Positions 17,533-29,058 are shown, counted from the first letter of the stretch. The stretch is 64,000 nt of DNA from Leisingera methylohalidivorans DSM 14336 (GCF_000511355.1 NC_023135.1:503462-567461); one strand, 5' to 3'. Program-made: numbers and translations. The notes: generated by a model not told the origin, from the sequence alone.

Positions 17533-17859
17533 TTAACCCGCGTGAAAATTGGTCACGTAGAAGGGGGTGGAATAGCTGAGGCCGAGGGAGAATTCGCAGG
17601 GCTGGGGCAACCGCGCCTTGATCCGGGATTCGAGATCCGCCAGCAGGGCGCGGGAAAACACCTCGTCCCGGTGCGGCTTGGCCAGCAGGGCCACAGTGAA
17701 GGCGATATGGCTGTGGTGGAACTGCGCGGCCGGATAGGCCCGGCCCTTGCAGGCGCCGGCGCCGCTGTCGTGTTCCAGGATCACGGTCTCGATCTCCGCC
17801 AGGATGGATATGGCGTCGATTTCCAGATCGCTGGAGAATTTCAGTTCGGCGTGCGGCAT
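17533..17859 (-). CDS. 5-carboxymethyl-2-hydroxymuconate isomerase (CHMI/HpaF)-family protein
   Basis: This is 108 residues. It begins MPHAELKFS; in this tautomerase-superfamily group the Pro that becomes the N-terminus is the catalytic base. The ILAEIETVIL helix and the later block HSHIAFTVALLAKPHRDEV fit CHMI proteins. It isomerises a ring-cleavage product in homoprotocatechuate breakdown in characterised members. No other genes of that pathway are next to it, so the true substrate is open. Family members are about 110-126 residues, so the length is normal. Confidence 0.65.
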   Translation of the reverse strand: MPHAELKFSSDLEIDAISILAEIETVILEHDSGAGACKGRAYPAAQFHHSHIAFTVALLAKPHRDEVFSRALLADLESRIKARLPQPCEFSLGLSYSTPFYVTNFHAG

Positions 17860-17975
17860 CTTCCGGCGTTTCCCAGGGCTGTGCGGGCGGTGTTATGCCA
17901 TTGCCGGTCCGATGAACAGCGTGCGGACCCGGAGTTCAGGGCAGGGCCGGAAATCAACCGGGGGGCCTGTGACCG

Positions 17976-18689
17976 TCAGCCAAGCTGGTCTACCAAATCG
18001 GCCAGCCCGCTCAGATCTGCGATTTCGGTATAGCGGGGGCTGTGTTCGGGGGCTTCGGCGTGCTCCACCTCCCAGACCAGCCCGTGCGGCACATAGGTGC
18101 CCCAGCCGCCGGCCTCGATCACCGGCACCACGTCCGAGCGCATTGAGTTGCCGATCATCATCGCCCGCTCGGCGCCGTCGCCGTGACGGAGGAAAATGTC
18201 CAGGTAAACCTCCGGTGTTTTCTCTGAGACCACCTCGACCCCGTCGAACAGCTCACCCAGGCCCGATTGCGCCAGCTTGCGTTCCTGATCCAGGAGGTCG
18301 CCCTTGGTGATCAGCACCACTTTGTACCGGCCGGCAACCGCCTCCACCGCTTCGCGCGCATGGGGCAGCAGTTCGATCGGGTATGAGAGCATCATCTGCC
18401 CCGCTGTGATCAGCTCCTTGATCACAGAGGCAGGCACCTGTTCCTGCGTCACCTCGATCGCGGTTTCGATCATCGAGAGCGCGAACCCTTTCACCCCGTA
18501 GCCATAGCGCCCCAGATTGCGTTTTTCGGCATCCATCAGCAGCCGCTCCAGCTGCTGCGGACCAATGTCGGCGGGGGTGTGATCCATCAGCAATTCGGCG
18601 AATCTTTCCTGCGTGACGCGGAAGAACCGTTCGTTGTGCCAAAGGGTATCGTCGGCATCAAAGCCGATTGTTGTCAAATTACGTATCAA
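17976..18689 (-). CDS. HAD-superfamily hydrolase
   Basis: This is 237 residues. HAD motif I is [11 protein letters not shown] (nucleophile and acid Asp), motif II is LITKGD, and the motif III lysine plus motif IV are in SEKTPEVYL and [18 protein letters not shown]. The helical cap lies between motifs I and II. It resembles the small-molecule phosphatases annotated as phosphoglycolate phosphatase- or YjjG-like, but specificity cannot be assigned. It is divergent from clpS, with a short inverted repeat between them. Confidence 0.85.
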   Translation of the reverse strand: MIRNLTTIGFDADDTLWHNERFFRVTQERFAELLMDHTPADIGPQQLERLLMDAEKRNLGRYGYGVKGFALSMIETAIEVTQEQVPASVIKELITAGQMMLSYPIELLPHAREAVEAVAGRYKVVLITKGDLLDQERKLAQSGLGELFDGVEVVSEKTPEVYLDIFLRHGDGAERAMMIGNSMRSDVVPVIEAGGWGTYVPHGLVWEVEHAEAPEHSPRYTEIADLSGLADLVDQLG

Positions 18690-18724
18690 TCTGCGGGTCT
18701 CAGTCTCTTTTCCTGAACAGTATA

Positions 18725-18741
18725 GAGGCTATATAAGCCTC
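18725..18741. promoter_or_regulatory. Inverted repeat in the HAD-clpS divergent promoter region
   Basis: GAGGCT-ATATA-AGCCTC is a perfect 6-base inverted repeat around an AT-rich centre. It lies 37 bases before the clpS start and 36 bases before the HAD gene start. It could be an operator or part of the promoter. Confidence 0.4.
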
Positions 18742-18777
18742 ACAGGAAAATCCACGCATCAACGGATCAAATTGCTT

Positions 18778-19119
18778 ATGCCGCTGCAGCACATCATGAT
18801 GACCGACCATTCAGACGACGACACGGAATCCGGCGTCCTGACGAAGACGCGGCCGAAAACCAAACGGCCGCCGCGCTACAAAGTGCTGCTGCTGAATGAC
18901 GACTACACGCCGATGGAATTTGTCGTGATGGTGCTGGAACGGTTCTTCGGCATGACCCACGCGCAGGCGTTCGAGATCATGCTGACAGTGCATAAGAAAG
19001 GCGTTGCCGTGGTTGGCGTGTTCAGCCATGAGGTGGCTGAAACCAAGGTGGGACAGGTGATGGATTTCGCCCGCCGCCACCAGCACCCGCTGCAGTGCAC
19101 CATGGAAAAAGAAGAATAA
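18778..19119 (+). CDS. clpS: ATP-dependent Clp protease adaptor ClpS
   Basis: This is about 113 residues from the ATG at 18778 (ATGs at 18796 and 18799 are also possible). The ClpS core is clear: [40 protein letters not shown], then [29 protein letters not shown] and the hydrophobic pocket around it bind N-degron residues. ClpS delivers N-end-rule substrates to ClpAP; clpA itself is not in the window. No strong ribosome site decides between the start codons. Confidence 0.95.
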   Translation: MPLQHIMMTDHSDDDTESGVLTKTRPKTKRPPRYKVLLLNDDYTPMEFVVMVLERFFGMTHAQAFEIMLTVHKKGVAVVGVFSHEVAETKVGQVMDFARRHQHPLQCTMEKEE

Positions 19120-19131
19120 AGAGGCTCTTAG

Positions 19132-20121
19132 ATGTCTGTTCGCCTGTCACTGGCCGCCCAATCGGGCGGCTTTGCTGTTCCGCCGGAGGGGCGCATTGCC
19201 GTGTTCCACCCGCGCAGCGATCACGATCTTTCGGCCCTGCCCAAGGAACAGCTGCTGATCGTTCAGCCGTTCCGCCCGGACCACGATCACTTTGCCGGCC
19301 AGGGCTATGCCTGCACCCCGGTTCTGGAACCGGATGAGGTGCTGGCCGCTGCCGTGGTTTTCATCCCGCGGGCCAAGGCGCTGGCGCGGATGCTGATCGC
19401 GCAGGCGGCGGCTGCGACGCAGGGGCAGGTGCTGATTGACGGCGCCAAGATCGAGGGCATTGATTCGGTTCTGAAGGATCTGCGCAAACGCTGCGCCCCC
19501 TCGGCCCCGGTTTCCAAGGCGCATGGCAAGGTGTTCTGGATCGACGGCGGCACCGATCTGTCCGGGTGGCTGCCCGCGGAACCGCAGCAGGTTGAAGGCT
19601 TCATCACCGCGCCGGGCGTGTTTTCGGCGGACGGGATCGACCCGGCCTCCCGGATGCTGGCGGCGGCGCTGCCGCAGAAGCTGGGCCGCTGTGTCGCCGA
19701 TCTGGGTGCGGGCTGGGGATACCTCTCGGCGGAGGTGCTGAAGCGCGAGGGCGTCGAGGAGGTGCATCTGGCCGAAGCCGATTACCACGCGCTGGCCTGC
19801 GCGCGGCGGAATGCGGCGGACAGCCGGGCGCAGTTTCATTGGGCCGACGCGCGGACATGGAAGGCGCCGGGCACTGTGAACACCGTGGTGATGAACCCGC
19901 CGTTCCACACCACCCGCACGGCGGAACCGTCGCTGGGCCAGGCCTTCATCGGCGCGGCGGCGGCCATGCTGGCGCCCTCCGGCAGCCTGTGGATGGTGGC
20001 CAACCGGCATCTGCCCTATGAGGTGGCGCTGGGCGAACGCTTTGCCCAGGTGCGCGAAGAGGGCGGCGACAACCGCTTCAAGATTCTGCACGCAGCCCGG
20101 CCGAAACGCCGCCGCAAGTAA
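19132..20121 (+). CDS. RsmC-like class I methyltransferase (probable 16S rRNA G1207 N2-methyltransferase)
   Basis: This is 329 residues in two halves, as in RsmC: a degenerate N-terminal methyltransferase-like domain and a catalytic C-terminal domain. The C-terminal domain holds VADLGAGWGYLSAEVL (motif I), LAEADYHALACARRN (motif II) and VVMNPPFHTT, the NPPF(H) motif of N-methyltransferases acting on guanine. It starts 12 bases after clpS and may be co-transcribed. The RsmC assignment is by domain pattern; YbiN- or RlmG-type targets are less likely. Confidence 0.8.
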   Translation: MSVRLSLAAQSGGFAVPPEGRIAVFHPRSDHDLSALPKEQLLIVQPFRPDHDHFAGQGYACTPVLEPDEVLAAAVVFIPRAKALARMLIAQAAAATQGQVLIDGAKIEGIDSVLKDLRKRCAPSAPVSKAHGKVFWIDGGTDLSGWLPAEPQQVEGFITAPGVFSADGIDPASRMLAAALPQKLGRCVADLGAGWGYLSAEVLKREGVEEVHLAEADYHALACARRNAADSRAQFHWADARTWKAPGTVNTVVMNPPFHTTRTAEPSLGQAFIGAAAAMLAPSGSLWMVANRHLPYEVALGERFAQVREEGGDNRFKILHAARPKRRRK

Positions 20122-20206
20122 CCGCGCGCCGGGCGCAATGCCGGTTTCCAAACCGGCAGGCGCGGTCTAACGTGCGGTCCAGATTGCCCCAGGGGAGTGC
20201 CCTTAC

Positions 20207-21013
20207 ATGTCTTTTTCGATTTCCGGCAAAACCGCCATCGTGACCGGCGCCTCAAGCGGTATCGGCCTGGCGATCGGCAAGCAGTTTGCAGATGCCGGCG
20301 CCAATGTGATGTTCGCCGACACCCATGAGGAGCAGCTGGTGGCCGAGTTGGGCGAGCAGGCCGAGGAAAGCAATATCCGCTATTTCGCAGGCGATCTGCG
20401 CGAGCGGCTGACAATTGCCAACCTGCTGTCGGCCACCATCGACGCCTTTGACGGGGTGGACATCCTGGTGAACGGCGCGCGCCAGATGGTGGCAACAGAT
20501 CCGCTGGACCCCGCCGATGACACCTTGGACCAGCTGCTGATGGAAAGCCTGCTGCCCGCTGTGCGCCTGTCGCAGCAGGTGGCGAAGCGGATGATCCGGC
20601 AGGGTGAGGAAGACGAGAACAGCAGCGGCTCGCTGGGCAGCATTATCAACCTGTCCTCCATTGCCGCGCGCCGCACCCACCCCGGGCTGATGGCCTATTC
20701 GGTGGCCTCAGCCGCGCTGGATCAGGCGACCCGGTCCCTGTCGGTGGCGCTGGCGCCGCACAAGATCCGGGTGAACTCGATTGCTTTCGGATCGGTGATG
20801 AGCGCGTCGATGCGGACGACCCTGAAGGACAACCGCAGCTACCGCGAGGATATCGAGGCGCATACGCCACTGGGCCGTATCGCGTCGCCCACGGAATTGA
20901 CCGAAACGGCGCAGTATCTGGCCTCCGACGCCTCTGGCTTCATGACTGGCCAAGTGCTGACGCTGGACGGCGGCCGCACGCTGCTGGATCCGGTGGCCGC
21001 ACCGGTCCACTGA
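20207..21013 (+). CDS. SDR-family protein lacking the catalytic lysine
   Basis: This is 268 residues with a complete classical SDR layout: TGASSGIG (cofactor loop), GDLRER, VNGARQ in place of NNAG, NLSS, and the C-terminal ASDASGFMTGQVLTLDGGR. The active-site stretch reads AYSVASAALDQ, so the position of the YxxxK lysine holds Ser. NNAG is also changed (VNGA). It may be an oxidoreductase with an altered mechanism or a non-catalytic relative. It directly precedes hemF (15 bases), so it may share its transcript. Confidence 0.8.
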   Translation: MSFSISGKTAIVTGASSGIGLAIGKQFADAGANVMFADTHEEQLVAELGEQAEESNIRYFAGDLRERLTIANLLSATIDAFDGVDILVNGARQMVATDPLDPADDTLDQLLMESLLPAVRLSQQVAKRMIRQGEEDENSSGSLGSIINLSSIAARRTHPGLMAYSVASAALDQATRSLSVALAPHKIRVNSIAFGSVMSASMRTTLKDNRSYREDIEAHTPLGRIASPTELTETAQYLASDASGFMTGQVLTLDGGRTLLDPVAAPVH

Positions 21014-21028
21014 TTGGAAAGACCCCGA

Positions 21029-21922
21029 ATGACTGCTGAGATGAAAGAAGAGAAGGCCCGGGCTGCCACCTGGTTCCGGGAGCTGCGCGGCCAGATCGTT
21101 GCGGCCTTTGAGGGGCTGGAGGACAGCCACGGCGCAGGCCCGTTTGCAGACATGGAGGCGGGCCGGTTTGAAGTGACGGAAACCAGGCGCAGCGCGGAGG
21201 ACGGCGCGGACGCGGGCGGCGGGCTGATGAGCGTGATGCGCGGCGGCCGGGTGTTTGAAAAAGTCGGCGTCAATATTTCCGAGGTTTACGGCACCCTGGG
21301 CGAACGGGCGCAGAATGCGATGGCGGCGCGCAAGGGCATTCCGGGGATGAAGGATGATCCGCGGTTCTGGGCCTCGGGCATCTCATTGGTGGCGCATATG
21401 CGCAACCCGCATGTGCCGGCGGTGCATATGAACACCCGTATGTTCTGGACCCCGCACGCCTGGTGGTTCGGCGGCGGCTCGGATCTGAACCCCTGCATCG
21501 AATACGATGAGGACACCGCGCATTTCCACGCCACGCAGAAACAGCACCTGGATCCGCATGGCGCGGAGCAGTATCCGCGGCTGAAAGCATGGGCGGACGA
21601 GTATTTCTACATCCCCCACCGCAAGCGCGCCCGCGGGGTGGGCGGGATCTTTATGGATGACCGGAATTCCGGCGATTGGGCGGCGGATTTTGCGCTGACC
21701 CGGGACATCGGCCGCGCCTTCCTGCCGGCCTTTGTGCCGCTGGTTGAAAAGCGCCGGGTGCAGGATTTCGACGAGGCCGACAAGGATGCGCAGCTGATCC
21801 ACCGCGGGCTCTATGCGGAATACAATCTGGTCTATGACCGCGGCACCAAATTCGGGCTGGAAACCGGCCATGACGCCAACGCTGTGCTGATGAGCCTGCC
21901 GCCCTTGGCCAAATGGGCCTGA
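21029..21922 (+). CDS. hemF: Oxygen-dependent coproporphyrinogen III oxidase
   Basis: This is 297 residues from the ATG at 21029; a TTG five codons earlier is less likely. Family signatures are VFEKVGVNISEVYG, the AVHMNTRMFW block, AWWFGGGSDLNPC and GVGGIFMDD. The GLYAEYNLVYDRGTKFGLET signature is near the end. HemF decarboxylates two propionates of coproporphyrinogen III with O2 in haem synthesis. It is the aerobic counterpart of HemN. It is followed by a strong terminator. Confidence 0.97.
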   Translation: MTAEMKEEKARAATWFRELRGQIVAAFEGLEDSHGAGPFADMEAGRFEVTETRRSAEDGADAGGGLMSVMRGGRVFEKVGVNISEVYGTLGERAQNAMAARKGIPGMKDDPRFWASGISLVAHMRNPHVPAVHMNTRMFWTPHAWWFGGGSDLNPCIEYDEDTAHFHATQKQHLDPHGAEQYPRLKAWADEYFYIPHRKRARGVGGIFMDDRNSGDWAADFALTRDIGRAFLPAFVPLVEKRRVQDFDEADKDAQLIHRGLYAEYNLVYDRGTKFGLETGHDANAVLMSLPPLAKWA

Positions 21923-21945
21923 GACTGCTGCACCCGTGACATTGC

Positions 21946-21976
21946 AAACGCGCCGCCCCGATGCGGCGCGTTTTTC
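21946..21976 (+). terminator. Rho-independent terminator after hemF
   Basis: AAACGCGCCGC (21946-21956) pairs with GCGGCGCGTTT (21963-21973), followed by a T run. It begins about 24 bases after the hemF stop. Confidence 0.9.
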
Positions 21977-22102
21977 CTGCCGGCGGATTTATGCTGATTT
22001 ACCGCCGCCGGCCGCGACTTTGCGCCTGCCTGCGCTAGAGTGAAATGCAGCAGCCAAACGACAAGAGCAGCTGATAACAGGTTGAGGCAGGGAGCAGATC
22101 AC

Positions 22103-22918
22103 ATGCGCAGACTGGTTCTGGGGATTCTGGCAATGGCATTGGCAGCGGGGTGCGGCAGGCCGGCCGAGAGGGCGGTGGCCGCGCCGGAAGTCACCCGCAC
22201 CGAGCCTGCCAATGCGCGGCTGTCCGGGCTGCGGACATATCCCCGGTTCGGCGACCGCGACCCGCATGAGTGGGAGGGGCGCAAACCCTGGTCCTATCCG
22301 GTTCACGGCATCGACGTCTCCCGCTATCAGGGCGATATCGACTGGCGCAAAGTCCGCCGCTCGGGCGTGTCGTTCGCCTATATCAAGGCGACCGAGGGCG
22401 GCGACCACACCGACGCCATGTTCCGCAGCAATTGGCACGGCGCGCGGGCTGCGGGGCTGAAACGCGGCGCCTATCATTATTACTATTTCTGCCGCCCTGC
22501 AGCCGAGCAGGCGCGCTGGTTCATCCGCAACGTGCCAAAGGATGCAAACGCGCTGCCGCCCGTGCTGGATATGGAGTGGAACCACCGCTCCCCGACCTGC
22601 CGCACGCGGCCGGACGGCGCCACGGTGCGGTCCGAGGCGCGAAAGTTCCTGAATATCCTGGAGCGCCACTACGGCAAGCGCCCGGTGGTCTACACGACGG
22701 TGGATTTCTACCGCGATACCGGCATCGGGCGCCTTGGCGGCACCGAGTTCTGGCTGCGTTCGGTCGCGGGCCATCCGCAGAAGGTCTACCCGGGCGAAAG
22801 CTGGAGCTTCTGGCAATACTCCGGCACCGGTGCGGTGCCGGGGGTGGCGGGCGACGTGGATCTTAACACCTTCCGCGGCAGCCCGGAGAGCTGGCTGAGG
22901 TGGTCAGGGCAGATCTGA
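22103..22918 (+). CDS. GH25-family lysozyme lipoprotein
   Basis: This is 272 residues. A lipoprotein signal ends at the lipobox LAAGC (Cys about residue 18). The GH25 domain starts GIDVSRYQGDIDWRKV, with FAYIKATEGGDHTD, RGAYHYYYFCRPA and LPPVLDMEWN. The Asp and Glu of DMEW fit the catalytic pair of GH25 muramidases, and SWSFWQYSGTGAVPG closes the barrel. It would be anchored to a membrane facing the periplasm and cleave peptidoglycan. GGGAG lies 9 bases before the ATG. Confidence 0.88.
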   Translation: MRRLVLGILAMALAAGCGRPAERAVAAPEVTRTEPANARLSGLRTYPRFGDRDPHEWEGRKPWSYPVHGIDVSRYQGDIDWRKVRRSGVSFAYIKATEGGDHTDAMFRSNWHGARAAGLKRGAYHYYYFCRPAAEQARWFIRNVPKDANALPPVLDMEWNHRSPTCRTRPDGATVRSEARKFLNILERHYGKRPVVYTTVDFYRDTGIGRLGGTEFWLRSVAGHPQKVYPGESWSFWQYSGTGAVPGVAGDVDLNTFRGSPESWLRWSGQI

Positions 22919-22931
22919 GGCAGGGAACAGA

Positions 22932-22992
22932 GGGGGCTTTGCCCCCGCCGCCCGGGCGGGCGCCTCCCCCAGAGTATTTACAAACCAGAAAG
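22932..22992 (+). repeat. GC hairpin with GAGTATTT motif
   Basis: GGGGGC (22932-22937) pairs with GCCCCC (22941-22946). A C-rich run and then GAGTATTT (22972-22979) with ACAAACCAGAAAGAAG follow. A related GAGTATTTGC...AAGATGAAA block lies at 52793. The role of this motif is unknown to me. Confidence 0.45.
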
Positions 22993-23068
22993 AAGCCCGC
23001 TTCTTCGGGGTGAACATATCCCGGAGCGGGAGGCGGGGCCGTGTGAGAGGTGTATTCAGAGGGCCGGC

Positions 23069-24028
23069 TCAGGCCCTCCAGTCGAAGAAGCCAGGGCCGG
23101 CCTGCTCCAGCAGCTTCGCCGCCATCTCGCGACCCAGCTCTGCGCCGTCTTCAACCGGACAGGTCTGATCGTCGCTGATCGCTTCGGAACCGTCCAGGCG
23201 CAGCACCTCGCCGCGCAGGCGCAGGGTGGTGCCGTCGAGTTCCGCCAAGCCCGCAATCGGGGTTTCGCAGGAGCCGTCAAGCGCCGTCAGGAAGGCGCGT
23301 TCCGCCGCCAGCCGCTGGCCGGTTTCGCCGTCATGGATTGCTGACAGCATCTCTGCCGCGTGGCTGTCGTCAGCGCGGCGCTCGATGCCGATGGCGCCCT
23401 GGGACACGGCGGGCAGCATGTCGTTCGTTTCGATCGGAGTGGCCGGCACATCGGCCATTGCCAGCCGGTTGAGACCGGCCATCGCCAGGAAGGTGCATTC
23501 GGCAACGCCCTCGGCCAGTTTGCGTAGCCGGGTCTGCACATTGCCGCGGAAGTCCACCACTTTCAGGCCGGGACGCCGGTTCAGCAGCTGTGCGCGGCGG
23601 CGCAGGGAAGAGGTGCCGACCACCGCGCCCTCGGCCAGGCCGTGCAGCGACGTCAGCGACGGGGAGATAAACGCGTCGCGCACGTCCTCGCGCGGCAGAT
23701 AAGTGTCCAGCGCCAGCTCCGCCGGCTGCAGCACCGGCATGTCCTTCATCGAATGCACCGCAATGTCGATACTGCCTGCCAGCAGGGCTTCTTCCACTTC
23801 CTTGGTGAACAGCCCCTTGCCGCCCAGTTCCTTCAGCGGCTTGTCGGCCGCGATCAGCGCCTTGTTGTCGCCGGTGGTGGTGATCGGGACAATTTCGAAT
23901 GCGTCCTGCGGGAGGCCGAACGCGGCGGCGAGACGGGAGCGGGTCTCATAAGCCTGGGCCAGCGCCAGCGGCGATCCGCGGGTGCCGATTTTCAGGGGCG
24001 AAGCGGGGGAGGGCAGGGTCAGTTTCAT
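23069..24028 (-). CDS. hemC: Hydroxymethylbilane synthase (porphobilinogen deaminase)
   Basis: This is 319 residues. It carries the N-terminal IGTRGSPLALAQA, the VHSMKDMPV block, GTSSLRRRAQLL (porphyrinogen binding) and GNVQTRLRKL. DGSCETPIAGLA holds the cysteine that carries the dipyrromethane cofactor. It joins four porphobilinogen units into hydroxymethylbilane. The gene is divergent from hemE, separated by 185 bases in which I see no FNR box or other clear site. Confidence 0.97.
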   Translation of the reverse strand: MKLTLPSPASPLKIGTRGSPLALAQAYETRSRLAAAFGLPQDAFEIVPITTTGDNKALIAADKPLKELGGKGLFTKEVEEALLAGSIDIAVHSMKDMPVLQPAELALDTYLPREDVRDAFISPSLTSLHGLAEGAVVGTSSLRRRAQLLNRRPGLKVVDFRGNVQTRLRKLAEGVAECTFLAMAGLNRLAMADVPATPIETNDMLPAVSQGAIGIERRADDSHAAEMLSAIHDGETGQRLAAERAFLTALDGSCETPIAGLAELDGTTLRLRGEVLRLDGSEAISDDQTCPVEDGAELGREMAAKLLEQAGPGFFDWRA

Positions 24029-24213
24029 GGAAGAAGCCTTAAATCAGATTGCGCGGCGGAGGAAACCGGTTTTTTGCGCAGGTCCTACGGGGGCAGAGCG
24101 CGGGCTTTGATATAGAACAAGGCGCGCCGGGGCAGGGCGCGGCAGATCGCCCCTGCCCTTGACATTCGCCCGCGCAGGCGTGACCTCAGGGGGCGAATGA
24201 TTGCGAGGATGAC

Positions 24214-25248
24214 ATGGCCGGACAAAAGAAGCTGCTGCGTGCATTGGCGGGTGAAAAACAGGATGTGCCGCCGATCTGGATGATGCGCCAGGCGGGCCGC
24301 TATTTGCCGGAATACCGTGCGACGCGGGCCGAGGCCGGGGATTTCCTGTCGCTGTGCTACAATCCTGAATTGGCCGCCGAAGTGACCCTGCAGCCGATCC
24401 GCCGCTATGGTTTTGATGCGGCGATCCTGTTTGCCGACATCCTGCTGATCCCGCAGGCGCTGGGGGCTGATTTGTGGTTTGTGACCGGCGAAGGCCCGCG
24501 GCTGTCGACCATCACCACGGAGAGCGACTTTGCCAAGCTCGGCCCCGCGTGCGATATCCACGAGACCCTGAACCCGATCTATGAGACCGTCCGCATTCTG
24601 TCGCGCGAACTGCCGGCTGAGACCCCGCTGATCGGATTTGCCGGCGCGCCCTGGACTGTTGCGACCTATATGATCGCGGGCCGCGGCACCCCCGATCAGG
24701 GCCCGGCCCATGCCCTGCGCGAGGAAAACACCGCGCTGTTCGAGGCGCTGCTGGCGCGGATCACCGAGGCGACCATTGATTACCTGTCCAAGCAGATCGA
24801 AGCGGGGGCCGAAGTTGTCAAGATCTTCGACAGCTGGGCCGGGTCTCTGAAGGGGGAGGCGTTCCAAAAGTATGCGCTGGAACCCTGCCGCCAGATCACC
24901 GCGGCGCTGAAGGAGCGCCATCCGGGCATTCCCGTGATCGGCTTCCCGCGGGAAGCGGGCGGTAAATACGCAGGCTTTGCCAAGGCCACCGGAATTGACT
25001 GCGTGGCGCTGGACAACTCGGTCGATCCGGCCTGGGCAGCGGCGCATGTGCAGGCCGATGGCTGCGTGCAGGGCAATCTGGCCTCCCGCCATATGGTGAC
25101 CGGCGGGCAGGACCTGGTGGATGAGACCCGGCGTATTGTCGAAGCCTTTAAAAACGGCCCGCATATCTTTAACCTGGGCCATGGCATCACACCCGATGCC
25201 AACCCGGACAATGTGCAGCTGATGATTGACACGGTCCGCGGCGGCTAA
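24214..25248 (+). CDS. hemE: Uroporphyrinogen decarboxylase
   Basis: This is 344 residues. The N-terminal signature [17 protein letters not shown] is present, with [18 protein letters not shown] and [27 protein letters not shown] and [20 protein letters not shown] complete the family set. It decarboxylates the four acetate side chains of uroporphyrinogen III, the step before HemF. It is divergent from hemC. HemC, HemE and HemF in this window are three of the steps from porphobilinogen to protoporphyrinogen. Confidence 0.97.
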   Translation: MAGQKKLLRALAGEKQDVPPIWMMRQAGRYLPEYRATRAEAGDFLSLCYNPELAAEVTLQPIRRYGFDAAILFADILLIPQALGADLWFVTGEGPRLSTITTESDFAKLGPACDIHETLNPIYETVRILSRELPAETPLIGFAGAPWTVATYMIAGRGTPDQGPAHALREENTALFEALLARITEATIDYLSKQIEAGAEVVKIFDSWAGSLKGEAFQKYALEPCRQITAALKERHPGIPVIGFPREAGGKYAGFAKATGIDCVALDNSVDPAWAAAHVQADGCVQGNLASRHMVTGGQDLVDETRRIVEAFKNGPHIFNLGHGITPDANPDNVQLMIDTVRGG

Positions 25249-25363
25249 GCGGTTCAGCAGCGGCCCGGCCTTGTGCCGGGCGGCGGTTTCAGGCATCAGC
25301 GCTGCAACACGCCCCGCGAATAAGGACTGAACGGTGGATTACGGTAAATCTGGAGCACCCAAA

Positions 25364-25501
25364 ATGGGCAAGAACAAACCTCGTCACGCCGAACATAATG
25401 CCAAAGGGACCAAGAAGAACCCGTTTGGCAAGCAAACGGACAAAAGCGAGCTGCTGAAACGCATGAAGGCGGCCGCCGAGAAGACCAAGACAGAAGACTG
25501 A
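25364..25501 (+). CDS. Small lysine-rich protein of unknown function
   Basis: This 45-residue ORF begins MGKNKPRHAEHNAKGTKKN and is strongly basic, with about one quarter Lys. It has a KKNPFGK core and a short helix at the end. TGGAGC lies about 8 bases upstream of the ATG; a GTG at 25334 is an alternative start. It lies in a 255-base gap between hemE and the convergent CoA-transferase gene. It may bind nucleic acid, judging only from charge. Confidence 0.55.
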   Translation: MGKNKPRHAEHNAKGTKKNPFGKQTDKSELLKRMKAAAEKTKTED

Positions 25502-25503
25502 GC

Positions 25504-26589
25504 TTACAGGCGGCGCAGCTCCGACAGGATCTCTTCCGTATGCTGGCCGCGTCCGGGGATATCCGGCGGCGTCCATTGCGGCTGATCTGAAAACCGCGGG
25601 GCGGGGGCGGCTTGAAGCACGCCCTGCGCCTCGGCCCATGTGCCGCGGCTGTTCATCGGGTGCGCCAGGGCTTCGTCGGGGTTCAGCACCGGTGCCACGC
25701 AGGCGTCGGTGCCCACGAAAAGCGCTGCCCAGTGATCACGCGGCTGGCTGGCAAAGAGCCCGGCGAGCCTGCCAGTGAGCACAGGCCACAGGGCCTTGTT
25801 GAACTGCTGCTGAAAATCCGGGTCATCGGCCAGCTGCAGCTTTTCCAGAAACAGCGCATAGAATTTCGGCTCCAGGCATTGCACCGAGACAAAGCCGCCG
25901 CAGGCGCAGGCATAGGTGCGGCTCCAATGCGGTCCGTCGAGCAGGTTTGCGCCGCGTTGCGCACCGAAATTGCCAGCCTGGCGGATGCTCATCAAGAGGT
26001 TCATCATGTGGGCCGAGCCGTCATAGATTGCAGCGTCGACCACGCATCCCCCGCCAGTGGACCTTGCCTTGAGGATACCGGCCAGCATCCCCGCTACCAG
26101 ATACAGTGCGCCGCCGCCAATGTCGCCGACCAGCGTGGCGGGTGTTTGCGGCACATCGCCCGGGGCGGAGGCATACCAAAGCGCACCGGACAGGGCGATG
26201 TAATTCAGATCATGCCCGGCGGCATGGGCCAGCGGACTCACCTGCCCCCAGCCGGTCATGCGGCCATAGACCAGCGCGGGATTGACCGCGCGGCAGGCAT
26301 CGGGGCCAAGGCCCAGCCGCTCCATCACGCCGGGGCGGAAACCCTCGATCAGCCCGTCGGCGGTGGCGGCCAGGGCCAGAAAGGTTTCGGCATCAGCCGG
26401 CTCTTTCAGATCCAGCTCAATTGATCGTTTGCCCCGGTCCAGCAGCGAGCGTTCCGGCATTCCGGGGGTAACGGCGCCGCCCTTGCGGTTGACGCAGATC
26501 ACCTCCGCCCCGAGGTCTGCCAGGGTCATTGCGGCAAAGGGGCCGGGGCCCAGGCCTTCGACCTCCAGAATGCGGATCCCTTGCAGCAT
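25504..26589 (-). CDS. CoA-transferase family III (CaiB/BaiF), alpha-methylacyl-CoA racemase-like
   Basis: This is 361 residues. It carries the N-terminal ILEVEGLGPGPFAAMTLADLGAE in the family position, GKRSIELDLK, and ADGLIEGFRPGVMERLGLGP. AGHDLNYIALSGAL holds the His-Asp region used in racemases, and GDIGGGALYLVAGMLAGI holds the family catalytic Asp. These features fit alpha-methylacyl-CoA racemase more than a formyl- or carnitine-CoA transferase, but the substrate is not proven. The stop is 2 bases from the small basic ORF stop, convergent. Confidence 0.8.
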   Translation of the reverse strand: MLQGIRILEVEGLGPGPFAAMTLADLGAEVICVNRKGGAVTPGMPERSLLDRGKRSIELDLKEPADAETFLALAATADGLIEGFRPGVMERLGLGPDACRAVNPALVYGRMTGWGQVSPLAHAAGHDLNYIALSGALWYASAPGDVPQTPATLVGDIGGGALYLVAGMLAGILKARSTGGGCVVDAAIYDGSAHMMNLLMSIRQAGNFGAQRGANLLDGPHWSRTYACACGGFVSVQCLEPKFYALFLEKLQLADDPDFQQQFNKALWPVLTGRLAGLFASQPRDHWAALFVGTDACVAPVLNPDEALAHPMNSRGTWAEAQGVLQAAPAPRFSDQPQWTPPDIPGRGQHTEEILSELRRL

Positions 26590-26633
26590 TGCGGCCCCTT
26601 TCGTGATTGCTGGCTGGAATAGTCTGCGGCGGA

Positions 26634-28779
<2,146 letters not shown>

Positions 28780-29058
28780 GCGCGGAGGGTCCCGTTGGGC
28801 GCAAGTGCAGCGCCGGCCAAGGAACGGCAGGTTCCCGCGCCTTTGCCATGCATCCGGGATGCACGGCAAAGCCTTGGGCCCGGCGCCGCGCGGGTGCGCG
28901 GCGCCGGGCCCGCCTGCAGCCAACCGTACCGGCTGGCACGGCTCTGCTCGAGGCCGTTTCGGTGCAGGCCCAGACCGGATCCGGCTGCCTGAGAACCACA
29001 GGCGAAGCTGCAGCGTGCGCAGCACGCTGCCCGGCCCAACGCGGCCCAAGGCCCGGCG
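28780..29058 (+). repeat. Intergenic mosaic of GC-rich hairpins, including a 16-bp perfect stem
   Basis: No gene is credible in these 279 bases. They hold an imperfect hairpin around CATGCATCC/GGATGCACG at about 28850-28877. The perfect stem GGGCCCGGCGCCGCGC (28876-28891) pairs with 28896-28911 over a GGGT loop. GCAGCGTGC-GCA-GCACGCTGC lies at 29010-29030, followed by CCCAAC at 29035-29040. The order resembles the other intergenic repeat copies, and the closing GGGCGGGAGC (29079-29088) falls inside the next gene. Confidence 0.6.

Noticed and set aside
24029..24213. oriC next to hemE, as in Caulobacter
   Set aside because: The hemC-hemE gap is GC-rich and shows no DnaA box or AT-rich unwinding stretch.
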